Both the position numbers and the translations under genes were made by a program. Source: Nitrosospira briensis (GTDB lineage: Bacteria > Pseudomonadota > Gammaproteobacteria > Burkholderiales > Nitrosomonadaceae). Taken from it: 64,000 nucleotides of DNA. This document shows positions 32,856 through 45,679 of the stretch, in pieces (the stretch's first letter is position 1; each line of letters begins with the position of its first letter). The stretch spans positions 248,001-312,000 of the forward strand of contig NZ_FOVJ01000002.1 in NCBI RefSeq assembly GCF_900115125.1. The letters are read 5' to 3'. Below the pieces are notes generated by a model that was not told where the DNA came from, searched no databases, and worked only from the letters and a program-made list of their open reading frames with translations.

Positions 32856-33927
32856 AATCCGTAATCTTTCCAAACAATTTGGCAACTTCGCCGCGCTACG
32901 CGATATCACCTTGGAGGTTAAATCGGGAGAGTTGCTCGCATTGCTTGGACCTTCCGGTTCGGGAAAAACGACCTTGCTACGCGTAATCGCGGGGCTTGAG
33001 ACTGCAGATGCCGGTCAGGTTTTGTTTCAGGGCGAGGACGCAACTGACCAAAACGTGCGCGATCGGCAGGTAGGTTTCGTATTCCAGCACTATGCGCTGT
33101 TCAGGAATATGACTATCTTTGAAAACGTCGCCTTCGGCCTACGTGTTCGGCCGATAAAATTCCGTCCTGCTGATGCGGAGATTCGCCGGCGTGTCCAGGA
33201 ATTGCTGGAGCTGGTGCAACTGGACTGGCTGGCCGACCGCTTTCCGCATCAGCTCTCGGGAGGGCAGCGCCAGCGCATTGCCCTGGCGCGTGCCTTGGCG
33301 GTGGAACCAAAGGTCTTGCTGCTGGATGAACCTTTTGGAGCGCTCGACGCCCGGGTACGCAAAGAACTGCGGTCCTGGCTGCGAAGGCTCCATGACGACA
33401 TGCACATCACCAGTGTGTTTGTTACCCACGATCAGGAAGAGGCGCTGGAAGTGGCGGATCGCGTAGTTGTGATGAACGAAGGCCGAATCGAACAAATCGG
33501 CACGCCGGACGAAGTGTACGAGCGCCCGGCAAGCCCCTTCGTATATGAATTCCTTGGCAAGGTGAACCTGTTCCATGGTCGGCTGCACCGCGGTCGGGCC
33601 TGGATAGGGGGAATTGAAGTCGATGCACCCGGGCATACCGAAGCCGAGGAGACATCAGCCGTCGCCTATGTACGCCCTCATGATATCCGTGTGGACAAGG
33701 TCAACAATGCCTTGAAGGCGGAGGGAGCAATCCCCGCGCGTGTGTCGCACATTCTCTCGATTGGCCCGGTAGTGCGCCTTGAGCTGATGCGCGATGACAG
33801 CGAAGACAAAAAAGTAATCGAAGTCGAAATCAGCAAGGAGCGCTTTCGTGAACTGCAATTAACGCGGGGCGATCAGGTTTTCATTAAACCTTCCCGCTTC
33901 GATCTCTTCCCGGCTCAGATACACTGA
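32845..33927 (+). CDS. cysA: Sulfate ABC transporter ATP-binding protein CysA
   Basis: This ATPase powers CysTW. From ATG 32845 it has 360 residues: Walker [10 protein letters not shown] near residue 37, Q-loop FVFQHYALF, signature [15 protein letters not shown], Walker [13 protein letters not shown] and the switch histidine in [12 protein letters not shown]-terminal regulatory TOBE-like domain (about residues 240-360) completes it. The start overlaps the cysW stop by 11 bases. No cysteine-synthesis or cysB gene follows; the next gene is convergent. Confidence 0.95.
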   Translation: MSIEIRNLSKQFGNFAALRDITLEVKSGELLALLGPSGSGKTTLLRVIAGLETADAGQVLFQGEDATDQNVRDRQVGFVFQHYALFRNMTIFENVAFGLRVRPIKFRPADAEIRRRVQELLELVQLDWLADRFPHQLSGGQRQRIALARALAVEPKVLLLDEPFGALDARVRKELRSWLRRLHDDMHITSVFVTHDQEEALEVADRVVVMNEGRIEQIGTPDEVYERPASPFVYEFLGKVNLFHGRLHRGRAWIGGIEVDAPGHTEAEETSAVAYVRPHDIRVDKVNNALKAEGAIPARVSHILSIGPVVRLELMRDDSEDKKVIEVEISKERFRELQLTRGDQVFIKPSRFDLFPAQIH

Positions 33928-34091
33928 GAGGTTTCCGGTATTGATGCTATAAGTGCACGCCCCGAAGGGGAACGAGAGTTCGTTAGGAAGCGCTACGTGA
34001 GCTCTTGAGACTGAAGGGACGTCGGCCTTATTTCAGACCCATCCGGATGAAAACGAGCAAAACAAGAACGTCAAGTCGCTATCAATGCCAG

Positions 34092-34517
34092 CTACTCAAC
34101 AACCTCCAGAACCCCCTCCATCCCGTGCTCCCTGTGGCTCTTGAAAAAGAGCAGCTTGTTCGGGCAATAGAAAGCATATTTGCCTGTCTCGGTCGGGGTA
34201 AAAGTGAATGTTTGGGACTCCAGACTCAGATCCTCATCGATCGAGATATTCGCTTTGGGAGCCTTGAGCACCAGGCCATGAGGAATAATCCCTTGTTTCA
34301 CCCGAACCCGAAACATTACGGGAACGTTGACTTTGACAATGATGTGCTTGGGTCTGAAAAAATAGTCGCCCGCCAGGATATTCACGTGTTGCACGCCATC
34401 AACGGCGATCGCTGCCCGATAGGGTTCATTCCCCGGCGGCTGAGCGCCTATCCGCTCCGCTGCGAAGCAGACGGTCAACGCCAACATAAGGAGAGATAAA
34501 AATCGGCGTGATTTCAT
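34092..34517 (-). CDS. Exported cupredoxin-like protein
   Basis: From ATG 34517 (AGGA eight bases upstream) the 141-residue protein has a signal peptide ending near RIGAQ and a single beta-rich domain. Likely copper ligands are the His in IPHGLVL and the Cys in YAFYCPNK. The His and Met in SHREHGMEG close the set, in the order His-Cys-His-Met expected of a type 1 copper site. The Cys-to-His gap is longer than in plastocyanin. It is more like small cupredoxins related to the CuA domain than nitrosocyanin, whose CxxH pattern is missing. A periplasmic electron carrier or copper-binding role is inferred. It converges with cysA. Confidence 0.75.
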   Translation of the reverse strand: MKSRRFLSLLMLALTVCFAAERIGAQPPGNEPYRAAIAVDGVQHVNILAGDYFFRPKHIIVKVNVPVMFRVRVKQGIIPHGLVLKAPKANISIDEDLSLESQTFTFTPTETGKYAFYCPNKLLFFKSHREHGMEGVLEVVE

Positions 34518-34894
34518 TATAATTTCCTCGCCATTTGGTCCCCTGAAATCCAACTAGGCCGCAAGATCGTTTTGGTCATTTGGACGTGGGAGCCATCGGC
34601 ATAGGGGTGGCCAGTATAACCAGGCGCCTTATATCACACCACCCGCTGGGGCCGATGACTGGTGGACGCGAACGATTTCTGCAGCATGGGTTATAGGGTG
34701 GGACGATCGCGTGCACAGCGGCACCACACACGCAAAGCGCTTCTCACGGATAGTTCTCGCGGCACCCTTCCTGGCACGAGCGTGCATTTTCGACTCATAC
34801 CCTTCGATAATGACTAACAGGCCATAGAGCAGCCGAACGGGCTACATCCGCTTGCGAAGGTCCGCCTCAAGCGCTCCCTGCGTTGGCTCTCGTT
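34518..34894. other. Gene-poor gap upstream of the cupredoxin gene
   Basis: About 375 bases without a supported gene on either strand. A TATACT on the minus strand near 34612-34620 could be a -10 box for the cupredoxin gene, without a clear -35. The stretch 34848-34873 contains a short inverted repeat CGCTTG/CAAGCG. No recognisable transposase, RNA gene or recombination site was found. Confidence 0.45.
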
Positions 34895-35539
34895 TTACTT
34901 GTTGAAGACTGCCTGTACTTTCGCCTTCGCGGCAGCTACAGCACTCCACTTTGCAGGAAGTTCTGATTCGTATGCGGCGCGAAGACGCATAATGAAAGTG
35001 CCTTTCGGATCCTTGGCTTCGATACCTCTGTACTCGGCGTCCCACGGACTCCTACCTTCGCGGACATGTGTCTCGAAATCCCTAATGAAATCAGTAAACC
35101 AACTCGGCCAGTGATGAAACTCCCGGGATGGAATAGAAACATTGAAGTAGTCCACTACAGCCTCTCGGAATGCCTCAATTGCTTCTTTCTCATCGGGTCT
35201 ACGAAAAGACTTGACTAGTTCACGCGTGACCATCGAAAAGTTCCGCAGGTCTTCGCGCCAAGTCGCATACTCCATGCCGAACTGTTGGAATTGGTGAAGG
35301 AGATCTAGAGGCGGCGTCTCGAACTTCCGACATAAATCGTAGAACTTATGGAAAGAGGTAAGGTAGTTGGTGTGAATCGTTTCTAGTCGTTTGTACGCCG
35401 GCTCGAAGTGCTGTGAGTAAGCCCGACGCCGCTCTTCAAGCGCTTCCCGTGATTTTGAACGCCAAGTGTCATAGAGCCAAGTGAATGCTCGAAGCATTGG
35501 CCCAAAGATTACACTGGACGAGCTTGCTGGTTCAACCAT
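34895..35539 (-). CDS. Hypothetical soluble protein, orphan
   Basis: Not recognised. The 214-residue protein is charged and largely helical, Trp/Phe-rich, with no signal peptide or membrane helix (blocks such as TWLYDTWRSKSREALEERRR and FHHWPSWFTDFIRDFE). AAGGAG lies 8 bases before ATG 35539, so it is probably expressed. The region upstream (35580-35690) is strikingly AT-rich compared with the surroundings. It lies on the minus strand directly left of an integron-type integrase relic on the plus strand, the geometry of a gene cassette next to its integrase, so acquisition by transfer is possible. No clear attC site was found after its stop. Confidence 0.6.
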   Translation of the reverse strand: MVEPASSSSVIFGPMLRAFTWLYDTWRSKSREALEERRRAYSQHFEPAYKRLETIHTNYLTSFHKFYDLCRKFETPPLDLLHQFQQFGMEYATWREDLRNFSMVTRELVKSFRRPDEKEAIEAFREAVVDYFNVSIPSREFHHWPSWFTDFIRDFETHVREGRSPWDAEYRGIEAKDPKGTFIMRLRAAYESELPAKWSAVAAAKAKVQAVFNK

Positions 35540-35749
35540 AGTTGATGCTCCTTATGGATCTCCAACACTTGGCCGTCCTAAATGACGGAAACATTGCGTC
35601 ACTAAACTGTTTAAATATTCACAACAATCAAAATTTCTTCAATTTCATTTTATTCAATATAGCTTCTTCTCTTAAGTCTTGCAAATACCAGTCGCCGTGC
35701 GAATTACCGCAGTAAAAACTGCCCAAAGGAGGGCATTCGGAGGATACGT

Positions 35750-36130
35750 TGCCCTCAAATAGTTGAGTAAGCGAATTGAAGGTGTGATTCGCGACGAGAA
35801 TTCAGGAATTCTTCGGCAGAGCTGCGCTAATTGTCAGCTTGTTATATCGGTATGCGGATGTTTGCGGTTGTGGATACGGATATCGATTTCAAGCGATGCG
35901 AAATCCTCATCTGGAACGGTAAGGGTTTCAAGGGCAGAGTGACTATTTGCAAGCAAGCTAGCGATCGTTTTGCAAGCACATTTGCTCAAGGTAAAAGCCC
36001 TGCATAATGGTGATTTGGCGCAAGGGCTTCGGCGCCGTGTATTTGCCGTATGCGTTGGAGTGTAAATATCCTACCGCAGTAAAAGACTGGATTTGGCAGT
36101 ATGTGTTTTCTGCGTCCGGTTCGGTTGTGC
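35750..36130 (+). pseudogene. Decayed integron-type tyrosine recombinase (IntI-like) fragment
   Basis: Pieces of an integron/phage-type integrase can be read in successive frames. EFFGRAALIVSLLY lies in the frame of base 35791. DIDFKRCEILIWNGKGFKGR lies in the frame of 35867 and stops at a TAA at 36005-36007. [12 protein letters not shown] lies in the frame of 35991. [15 protein letters not shown] with [13 protein letters not shown] lies in the frame of 36025. In order they match the middle of IntI proteins (the ALERKYP and WQYVFPAS region and the preceding KDIDF...GKGxKDR block). At least three frameshifts are needed, and the C-terminal catalytic HxxR/Tyr part and the N-terminus are missing. 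It is therefore a relic, ending just before the rRNA terminator. Confidence 0.7.
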
Positions 36131-36204
36131 GTCCCTTCGTTCGCTGCGATCAACTTACGACGGAACTTGCGCCCGCAAGAGTGCGCCCATGCTGGACGCA
36201 CAAC

Positions 36205-36242
36205 AAAAAAAGCCCCAACTCGCGAGAGTCGGGGCTTTTTTC
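36205..36242 (-). terminator. Intrinsic terminator of the rRNA operon
   Basis: AGCCCCAACTC at 36211-36221 and GAGTCGGGGCT (36225-36235) form a strong stem with a short loop. It is flanked by an A-run on one side and a T-run on the other, so it can work in both directions. It lies 7 bases beyond the 3' end of the 5S gene on the minus strand. Confidence 0.9.
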
Positions 36243-36249
36243 TATAAGG

Positions 36250-36362
36250 TGCCTGGCAGTGACCTACTTTCGCATGTGAAAACACACTATCATCGGCGCA
36301 ACTTCGTTTCACGATCCTGTTCGGGATGGGAAGGGGTGGGTCCAAAGCGCTATGACCGCCAA
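36250..36362 (-). rRNA. rrf: 5S ribosomal RNA
   Basis: The minus strand reads TTGGCGGTCATAGCGCTTTG at the 5' end and ends with GTCACTGCCAGGCAC. It includes the conserved CCCATCCCGAACAGG and GCGCCGATGATAGTG segments of bacterial 5S rRNA. The ends pair with each other. Exact ends are estimated to within a few bases. It is the last gene of the rRNA operon. Confidence 0.95.
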
Positions 36363-36485
36363 GCGTAACTTTAATGGCAAACAACGAAAGCCACGAGTAT
36401 TAGTCCCGGGCTCCGCCGCTAGCCAACAATCTGGAAGAAGTAAATGGGATGATTATATCTGGGCAAACAACCTTATGTCCTGCTT

Positions 36486-39393
<2,908 letters not shown>

Positions 39394-39600
39394 AAGGGCT
39401 CGAAAAACAGGAATGAAAATCCGTTAACAAACCGAATCCCCCTCCTTCTTCCAAACCATTGGTTACAGGTGTTTGCTCGTGTCACATCCGACTAAAAATG
39501 CGGCACGTCGATACAATCTAACCCATTACTCCGCACTCCATGAACACGCAACCCAGTCAAGGGGCACGTCTCCACTGAATGCGGAATACTTTACTTCTTC

Positions 39601-39615
39601 CAAATTGTTAAAGAA
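39601..39615 (-). promoter_or_regulatory. boxA antitermination site before 23S rRNA
   Basis: The minus strand reads TTCTTTAACAATTTG, a near-exact boxA for the NusB-S10 antitermination complex. It lies in the spacer between tRNA-Ala and 23S, about 210 bases upstream of the 23S 5' end, a usual position. The rest of the 373-base spacer holds no other gene. Confidence 0.85.
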
Positions 39616-39766
39616 CGTCGAAAACAGGACGAAATAGAATCAGAGCGCGATATAACCGGCTCGACCCTTTCCGTCTTGTTCCCGAAATACAGCCGCTGGT
39701 TAAAAACCAGAAGTAAACGCTTACGTTTACTTCTATTTTCTAATTATGCTTTCCCGATTTCTTAAT

Positions 39767-39842
39767 TGGTGGAGGTGAACGGGATCGAACCGATGACCCC
39801 CTGCTTGCAAAGCAGGTGCTCTCCCATCTGAGCTACACCCCC
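39767..39842 (-). tRNA. tRNA-Ala (anticodon TGC)
   Basis: The minus strand reads GGGGGTGTAGCTCAGATGGG at the 5' end, with the anticodon loop TTTGCAA (anticodon TGC). The T-arm is GGTTCGATCCC and the CCA end is encoded (76 bases). It sits in the 16S-23S spacer, 6 bases from tRNA-Ile, as usual. Confidence 0.97.
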
Positions 39843-39848
39843 GTTGGT

Positions 39849-39925
<77 letters not shown>

Positions 39926-40044
39926 TGAACAGAGCCTGGAAACAAGGGAGATGGGCTCTCATAGTTCGCCAGCCTCTCCTCAGCCCCCTAGCCTTGCTTC
40001 TCTGAACAACCGATAGGTTGTGGACACTCGAACAGGAATTTCTC

Positions 40045-41585
<1,541 letters not shown>

Positions 41586-41762
41586 TACTGGTAAAACTCT
41601 CGCTTGACGTATTATTCAACCCCAATTTTCATCCCGAGGGATGGCGACTGGAGTTCTTCTTACATTGTGCGAGCACTTCGATACTTTGGTGCCGATTATT
41701 TCCACCCGAAAGTAAAAATAACCTGCTGTCCTGATCAAGTGCCCACACCTATCGGCTGTAAA

Positions 41763-41775
41763 TTTTTAAAGAGCG
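41763..41775 (-). promoter_or_regulatory. boxA in the rRNA leader
   Basis: The minus strand reads CGCTCTTTAAAAA, matching boxA (TGCTCTTTAACA) with small changes. It lies about 45 bases downstream of the rRNA promoter -10 box and about 180 bases before the 16S gene, as expected for an antitermination leader. Confidence 0.8.
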
Positions 41776-41815
41776 GTGCTGCCTGATAAACTCAAAGTAA
41801 GACAGCGAAGGCGGC

Positions 41816-41843
41816 ATTATACAGATGCCAAACACCCGGTCAA
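41816..41843 (-). promoter_or_regulatory. rRNA operon promoter
   Basis: On the minus strand TTGACC (41843-41838) and a perfect TATAAT (41821-41816) are spaced by 16 bases. A G+C-rich discriminator (GCCGCC) follows, typical of stringently controlled rRNA promoters. Just upstream (41845-41868) is an A/T-rich tract suited to an UP element, overlapping the last bases of tyrS. The leader to 16S is about 230 bases. Confidence 0.88.
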
Positions 41844-41868
41844 GGGCTTTTGAAACTTTCTTCTTATT

Positions 41869-43098
41869 TTATTCTTGCTCGGGGGAAATCGTTACCCTGG
41901 CGAATTTTCGCTTGCCTACCTGCACTACTGCGGTCTCACCACGATCCAGCTTGATGGTTTTGTCGCTAACCTTCTCGCCATTCAATTTCACGCCACCCTG
42001 CTCGATCATTCGTAACGCTTCTGTCGTGCTGGCGGTTAGTCCGGCTTGCTTGAGCAACTGTGCGATAGGTAACCCTTCAGTCGCAGTATACAATATTTTT
42101 TCAAGCATGTCATCCGGAAGCCCGCCACGCCTGAACCGGGCTTCAAAATCCGCCAGTGCTGTTTCCGCGTCCCGCCTGCTATAAAACCGGCTCACGATCT
42201 CCTGCGCGAACATCACCTTGATGTCGCGCGGGTTCCGGCCTTGCCCCACGTCCTGTTGCCACTGGCGCACAACGCTGATGGGCTCAAATGACAACAATTC
42301 GATATATCGCCACATCAGTTCATCGGAGACGGACATCAGCTTGCCGAATATATCAGTGGGGTTCTCGGTTATCCCGATATAGTTCCCGGAGGACTTGGAC
42401 ATCTTGTTGACGCCATCCAGCCCTTCCAGAAGCGGCATGGTGATGACGCACTGCGGTGGCTGGCCGAAATGCTTCTGCAATTCTCGTCCCATCAGCAAAT
42501 TGAATTTCTGATCGGTTCCCCCGAGTTCGATATCCGCCTCAAGGGCAACCGAATCGTAGCCTTGAATCAAGGGATACAAGAATTCGTGAATGGCAATAGC
42601 CCTGTTACTTCGGTAGCGGTTGCCAAAATCGTCGCGCTCCAGCATGCGCGCGACAGTATGGGTCGCGGCCAATTTGATGAGGCCGGCCGCGTTAAGCTTG
42701 TCCATCCACGTGGAATTGAATACCACTTCGGTCTGTTCGGGCTTGAGTATCCGGAAGACCTGGTCCTGATAGGATTTCGCATTCTCGGCCACCTGCTCGC
42801 GAGAAAGAGCGGGACGTGTCGTATTCTTGCCGCTGGGATCACCAATCATGCCGGTAAAATCGCCAATCAGGAACAGGGCATGATGCCCCAGATCCTGCAA
42901 GTGGCGCATTTTATTGAGCAGAACGGTGTGACCGAGATGCAAATCCGGCGCTGTAGGATCAAACCCGGCCTTGACTCTGAGTGGACGATCCAGGGCAAGT
43001 TTCTGCCCCAACTCGTCTTCCAGCAGAATCTCGCTACAACCTCGCCTGATTATTTCCAGCTGCTCCGGAATCTGCATCTTCACAGTGGCACGGTCCAC
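41869..43098 (-). CDS. tyrS: Tyrosyl-tRNA synthetase
   Basis: This class I synthetase charges tRNA-Tyr. The 409-residue protein has the HIGH-type motif HLGH at residues 54-57 ([18 protein letters not shown]) and the KMSKS-type motif in [15 protein letters not shown]-terminal S4-like RNA-binding domain ([16 protein letters not shown]) completes it. It is of the longer bacterial type. The listed start is GTG 43098, 4 bases from the sodB stop. ATG 43077 (MQIPEQL) is equally possible; neither has a strong ribosome-binding site. The rRNA promoter lies only 25 bases beyond its stop. Confidence 0.94.
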   Translation of the reverse strand: MDRATVKMQIPEQLEIIRRGCSEILLEDELGQKLALDRPLRVKAGFDPTAPDLHLGHTVLLNKMRHLQDLGHHALFLIGDFTGMIGDPSGKNTTRPALSREQVAENAKSYQDQVFRILKPEQTEVVFNSTWMDKLNAAGLIKLAATHTVARMLERDDFGNRYRSNRAIAIHEFLYPLIQGYDSVALEADIELGGTDQKFNLLMGRELQKHFGQPPQCVITMPLLEGLDGVNKMSKSSGNYIGITENPTDIFGKLMSVSDELMWRYIELLSFEPISVVRQWQQDVGQGRNPRDIKVMFAQEIVSRFYSRRDAETALADFEARFRRGGLPDDMLEKILYTATEGLPIAQLLKQAGLTASTTEALRMIEQGGVKLNGEKVSDKTIKLDRGETAVVQVGKRKFARVTISPEQE

Positions 43099-43101
43099 AC
43101 A

Positions 43102-43719
43102 CTATCTGTCATTGTCAGCCGCGAAGCCCCAGTTGATCAGCTTGTCGAGTACAGCGCTAACGTAATCCGGGCGGCGGTTCTGATAATCAAGGTAGTATGC
43201 ATGCTCCCACACATCAATCGTCAACAACGGCTTTATCCCTTTGGTCAGGGGCAGCTCCGCGTTGCCGGTCTTGATCACCTGGAGCTTGTCGCCGTTTTGT
43301 GCCAGCCATGCCCATCCGCTGCCGAACTGCGTCGTTGCCGCTGTCGCCAGTTCTTTCTTGCAGGCTTCGACGGTACCGAAAGAGGCCTCGATTTTTTGTT
43401 TCAATGCAGAAGGTGGCTCACCGCCACCTTTTGGCGAGAGGCTATTCCAATAGAACGTGTGATTCCAGATTTGAGCCGCATTATTGAAAACCCCGATCTT
43501 GTCCGCCTTGCCTGCCGTTGAAGCAATAATCTCCTCCAGCGATAAATCAGCGAGGTCCGTGCCGGCTATCAGTTTGTTGAGATTATCGACGTAGGTCTTG
43601 TGATGCTTGCCGTAGTGAAAACTCAGCGTGTTCGCGGAGATGACAGGATCCAGCGCATTATCAGGATAAGGTAACGGTGGCAGAACATGTGGCGCACTTC
43701 CAGTGTTTTGATTGCTCAT
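43102..43719 (-). CDS. sodB: Iron superoxide dismutase
   Basis: This enzyme dismutates superoxide in the cytoplasm. From ATG 43719 (AGGAGCG upstream) it has 205 residues. Metal ligands are visible: His in [10 protein letters not shown], His in [10 protein letters not shown], and Asp and His in [11 protein letters not shown]. The GSGWAWL and [13 protein letters not shown] segments match the Fe-type (SodB) rather than the Mn-type, but the metal cannot be proven from sequence. The longer frame to 43785 adds a non-conserved extension and is rejected. A 24-base palindrome lies 40 bases upstream. tyrS follows directly. Confidence 0.93.
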   Translation of the reverse strand: MSNQNTGSAPHVLPPLPYPDNALDPVISANTLSFHYGKHHKTYVDNLNKLIAGTDLADLSLEEIIASTAGKADKIGVFNNAAQIWNHTFYWNSLSPKGGGEPPSALKQKIEASFGTVEACKKELATAATTQFGSGWAWLAQNGDKLQVIKTGNAELPLTKGIKPLLTIDVWEHAYYLDYQNRRPDYVSAVLDKLINWGFAADNDR

Positions 43720-43758
43720 TGTTTTCGCTCCTGTGTAGTGACATAAAATTTGATCCGC

Positions 43759-43782
43759 TACCGTACTGGATACAGCACGGTA
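43759..43782. promoter_or_regulatory. Inverted repeat in the sodB promoter region
   Basis: TACCGTACTG and CAGCACGGTA are inverted copies with one mismatch around GATA, 24 bases in all. It ends 40 bases before the sodB start codon, where an operator or an mRNA leader hairpin would lie. It does not look like a Fur box. Function is inferred from position only. Confidence 0.45.
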
Positions 43783-44150
43783 CAACCATTACAGCCCAGC
43801 CAGCTGCTTTTGGGAATTAACCAGAAGGCGGTCGATACCTTATCGGGGCAGCCACATGTGCTGACCGGCAATATATTCTGGTTCAGTTCCCGGAATATAC
43901 GAGTTTTCGATATGGATAAAAAAGCACAGAGCCAAGTATCGGGAAAAGCTGGATCGGAACACACATTAAGGCAAGTATATCTGAAAACAACCCGAAAATA
44001 AGCGCACCTCGGCGCTCTCCACGAGAGAACAGGCACGGAATCGAGGCCGGCAACAGAATGATCGTCATTTTACCGTTTGACCTATAATCCATTCCCTCCA
44101 TTTCACAGAAGCGTGAGAGGGAGCTTTTGATATTTTTCGGGGAACAAGAC
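43783..44150. other. Intergenic region between divergent sodB and the DUF2130 gene
   Basis: 368 bases without a supported gene. TATAAT at 44083-44088, about 60 bases before the DUF2130 start, could be its -10 box; no good -35 is 17 bases upstream. The sodB promoter should lie at the left end. No RNA gene was recognised. Confidence 0.45.
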
Positions 44151-45431
44151 ATGACGGATCCCACCATTACGTGTCCACAGTGCAAGACGGAAATCCGGCT
44201 CACCGAATCCCTTGCCGCGCCGCTGTTAGCCGCCACACGGAAGCAATTCGAGCAACAGCTCTTGCAAAAAGACGATGAAGTTGCCAGACGCGAACAAGGT
44301 ATCCGCAAAAAAGAAAAGGAAATTGCAGAGGCCCGGCGCACCCTGGACGATCGCGTGGCCGGCGAGGTTGCCGCACAGCTTGGCCGCGAACGATCCCGCG
44401 TGATCGCCGAAGAATCCAGAAAAGCGAAGCTTGCCAGTGCCGCCGAGATGGAAAGCAGGACGCGAGAGCTTATAGAGTTGCAGGAAGTGCTCAAAAGCCG
44501 CAACGAAAAACTGGCGGAGGCGCAAAAAATTCAGGCAGAGCTCATCAGGAAACAGCGTGCACTGGACGACGCCAAACGGGAACTCGAACTCACCGTAGAA
44601 AAGCGCGTTCAAGGCGGCTTGGCTGCGGTACGCGCACAGGCCAGGCAGGAAGCGGAAGAAGGGCTCAGGCTCAAGGTGATGGAAAAGGACCAAACTATCA
44701 CATCGATGCAGCAAAAGATCGAAGAACTGATGCGCAAGGCCGAGCAGGGCTCTCAACAATTACAGGGTGAGGTGCAGGAATTGGCGCTGGAAAACCTGTT
44801 GCGCGCAAAATTTCCTTTTGATGCAATCGAACCCGTGCCGAAAGGAGATTACGGCGGAGATGTTCTGCACCGCGTAATGGGAAACGGTGGACAACTCGGA
44901 GGCACTATCCTGTGGGAGACGAAACGTACCAGAAACTGGAGCGACATGTGGCTTGCCAAATTACGGGAAGACCAACGAACCGCAAAGGCAGAAATCGCGG
45001 TAATTGTCAGCCAGACGCTGCCAAAAGGCGTGGAGACCTTTGAAATGGTTGACGGCGTCTGGGTAACACACCCTAGAGCAGCGCTACCGGTAGCACTGAT
45101 CCTGCGCCACTCCTTGCTGGAACTCGCCCTCGCCCGGCAGTCCTTCGAAGGTATGCAGACTAAAACCGAAATGATTTATCAGTATCTTACAGGTCCACGT
45201 TTTCGTCAGCGGGTAGAAGCAATCGTCGAAGCTTTTACCACTATGCAGGAGGATCTCGATAAAGAGCGCAAGGTGATAATGAAGCAATGGGCCAAGCGCG
45301 AAGAACAAATCATGCGCGTTATGGGCGCAACGGTAGGAATGTATGGAGACTTGCAGGGAATTGCGGGGAAATCACTCCAAGAGATCGAGGGGCTCGAGTT
45401 GAAAAGCCTGGGCTTGGACGATGGCTTTTAA
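44151..45431 (+). CDS. DUF2130 domain protein with long coiled coil
   Basis: From ATG 44151 (GGGGAAC about 8 bases upstream) the protein has 426 residues. An N-terminal ITCPQCKTEI resembles half a zinc ribbon. A long charged coiled coil (about residues 30-215) follows, then a DUF2130 C-terminal domain with ENLLRAKFPFDAIEPVPKG, GGTILWETKRTRNW and AEIAVIVSQTLPKG. The WETKRT-type core with its acidic and basic residues recalls restriction-endonuclease-like folds, and nucleic-acid processing has been suggested for the family, but no function is established. The gene appears to stand alone. Confidence 0.85.
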   Translation: MTDPTITCPQCKTEIRLTESLAAPLLAATRKQFEQQLLQKDDEVARREQGIRKKEKEIAEARRTLDDRVAGEVAAQLGRERSRVIAEESRKAKLASAAEMESRTRELIELQEVLKSRNEKLAEAQKIQAELIRKQRALDDAKRELELTVEKRVQGGLAAVRAQARQEAEEGLRLKVMEKDQTITSMQQKIEELMRKAEQGSQQLQGEVQELALENLLRAKFPFDAIEPVPKGDYGGDVLHRVMGNGGQLGGTILWETKRTRNWSDMWLAKLREDQRTAKAEIAVIVSQTLPKGVETFEMVDGVWVTHPRAALPVALILRHSLLELALARQSFEGMQTKTEMIYQYLTGPRFRQRVEAIVEAFTTMQEDLDKERKVIMKQWAKREEQIMRVMGATVGMYGDLQGIAGKSLQEIEGLELKSLGLDDGF

Positions 45432-45483
45432 CCTGCCACTGGTAGTCTCCCCCGTTCGCCCTGCCCTTCTTCTCTGCCCCGCC

Positions 45484-45513
45484 CTGATCCTGAGCCTGTC
45501 GAAGGGTCGAAGG
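45484..45513. repeat. Dispersed-repeat-like element (CCTGAGCCTGTCGAAGG)
   Basis: CCTGAGCCTGTCGAAGG at 45489-45505 is the core of a short palindromic repeat often seen between genes in beta- and gammaproteobacteria (read on the other strand CCTTCGACAGGCTCAGG). It lies in the 248-base gap between the DUF2130 gene and the FadL-type gene. Only this copy was noticed in the window. Confidence 0.5.
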
Positions 45514-45679
45514 AGGTCGAACGGTGCACAGGGGGCTCGCCGCAGGAGTAAGCTGGCCGACGGGAAGCAACGGTAACGTCCAACAAGAATCAAGTAGCGG
45601 CTATGCCTGAATACATCTATATATAAGTAGGCATCATTACCGGTATGTAGAACTCCTCAAAATTCAGTACGGCTGAGCT

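Noticed and set aside
34092-34517. Nitrosocyanin
   Set aside because: The cupredoxin lacks the nitrosocyanin copper-loop pattern (Cys-x2-His and the Glu ligand region).
34800-34894. Possible attC site after the orphan gene
   Set aside because: There is a short CGCTTG/CAAGCG inverted repeat and GCCAAC/GTTAG-like ends, but the RYYYAAC and GTTRRRY core boxes do not fit, so no attC is claimed.
42469-43521. Open frame of 350 codons on the plus strand
   Set aside because: It is antisense to tyrS and sodB; the reading is a compositional shadow with no domain or ribosome-binding site.
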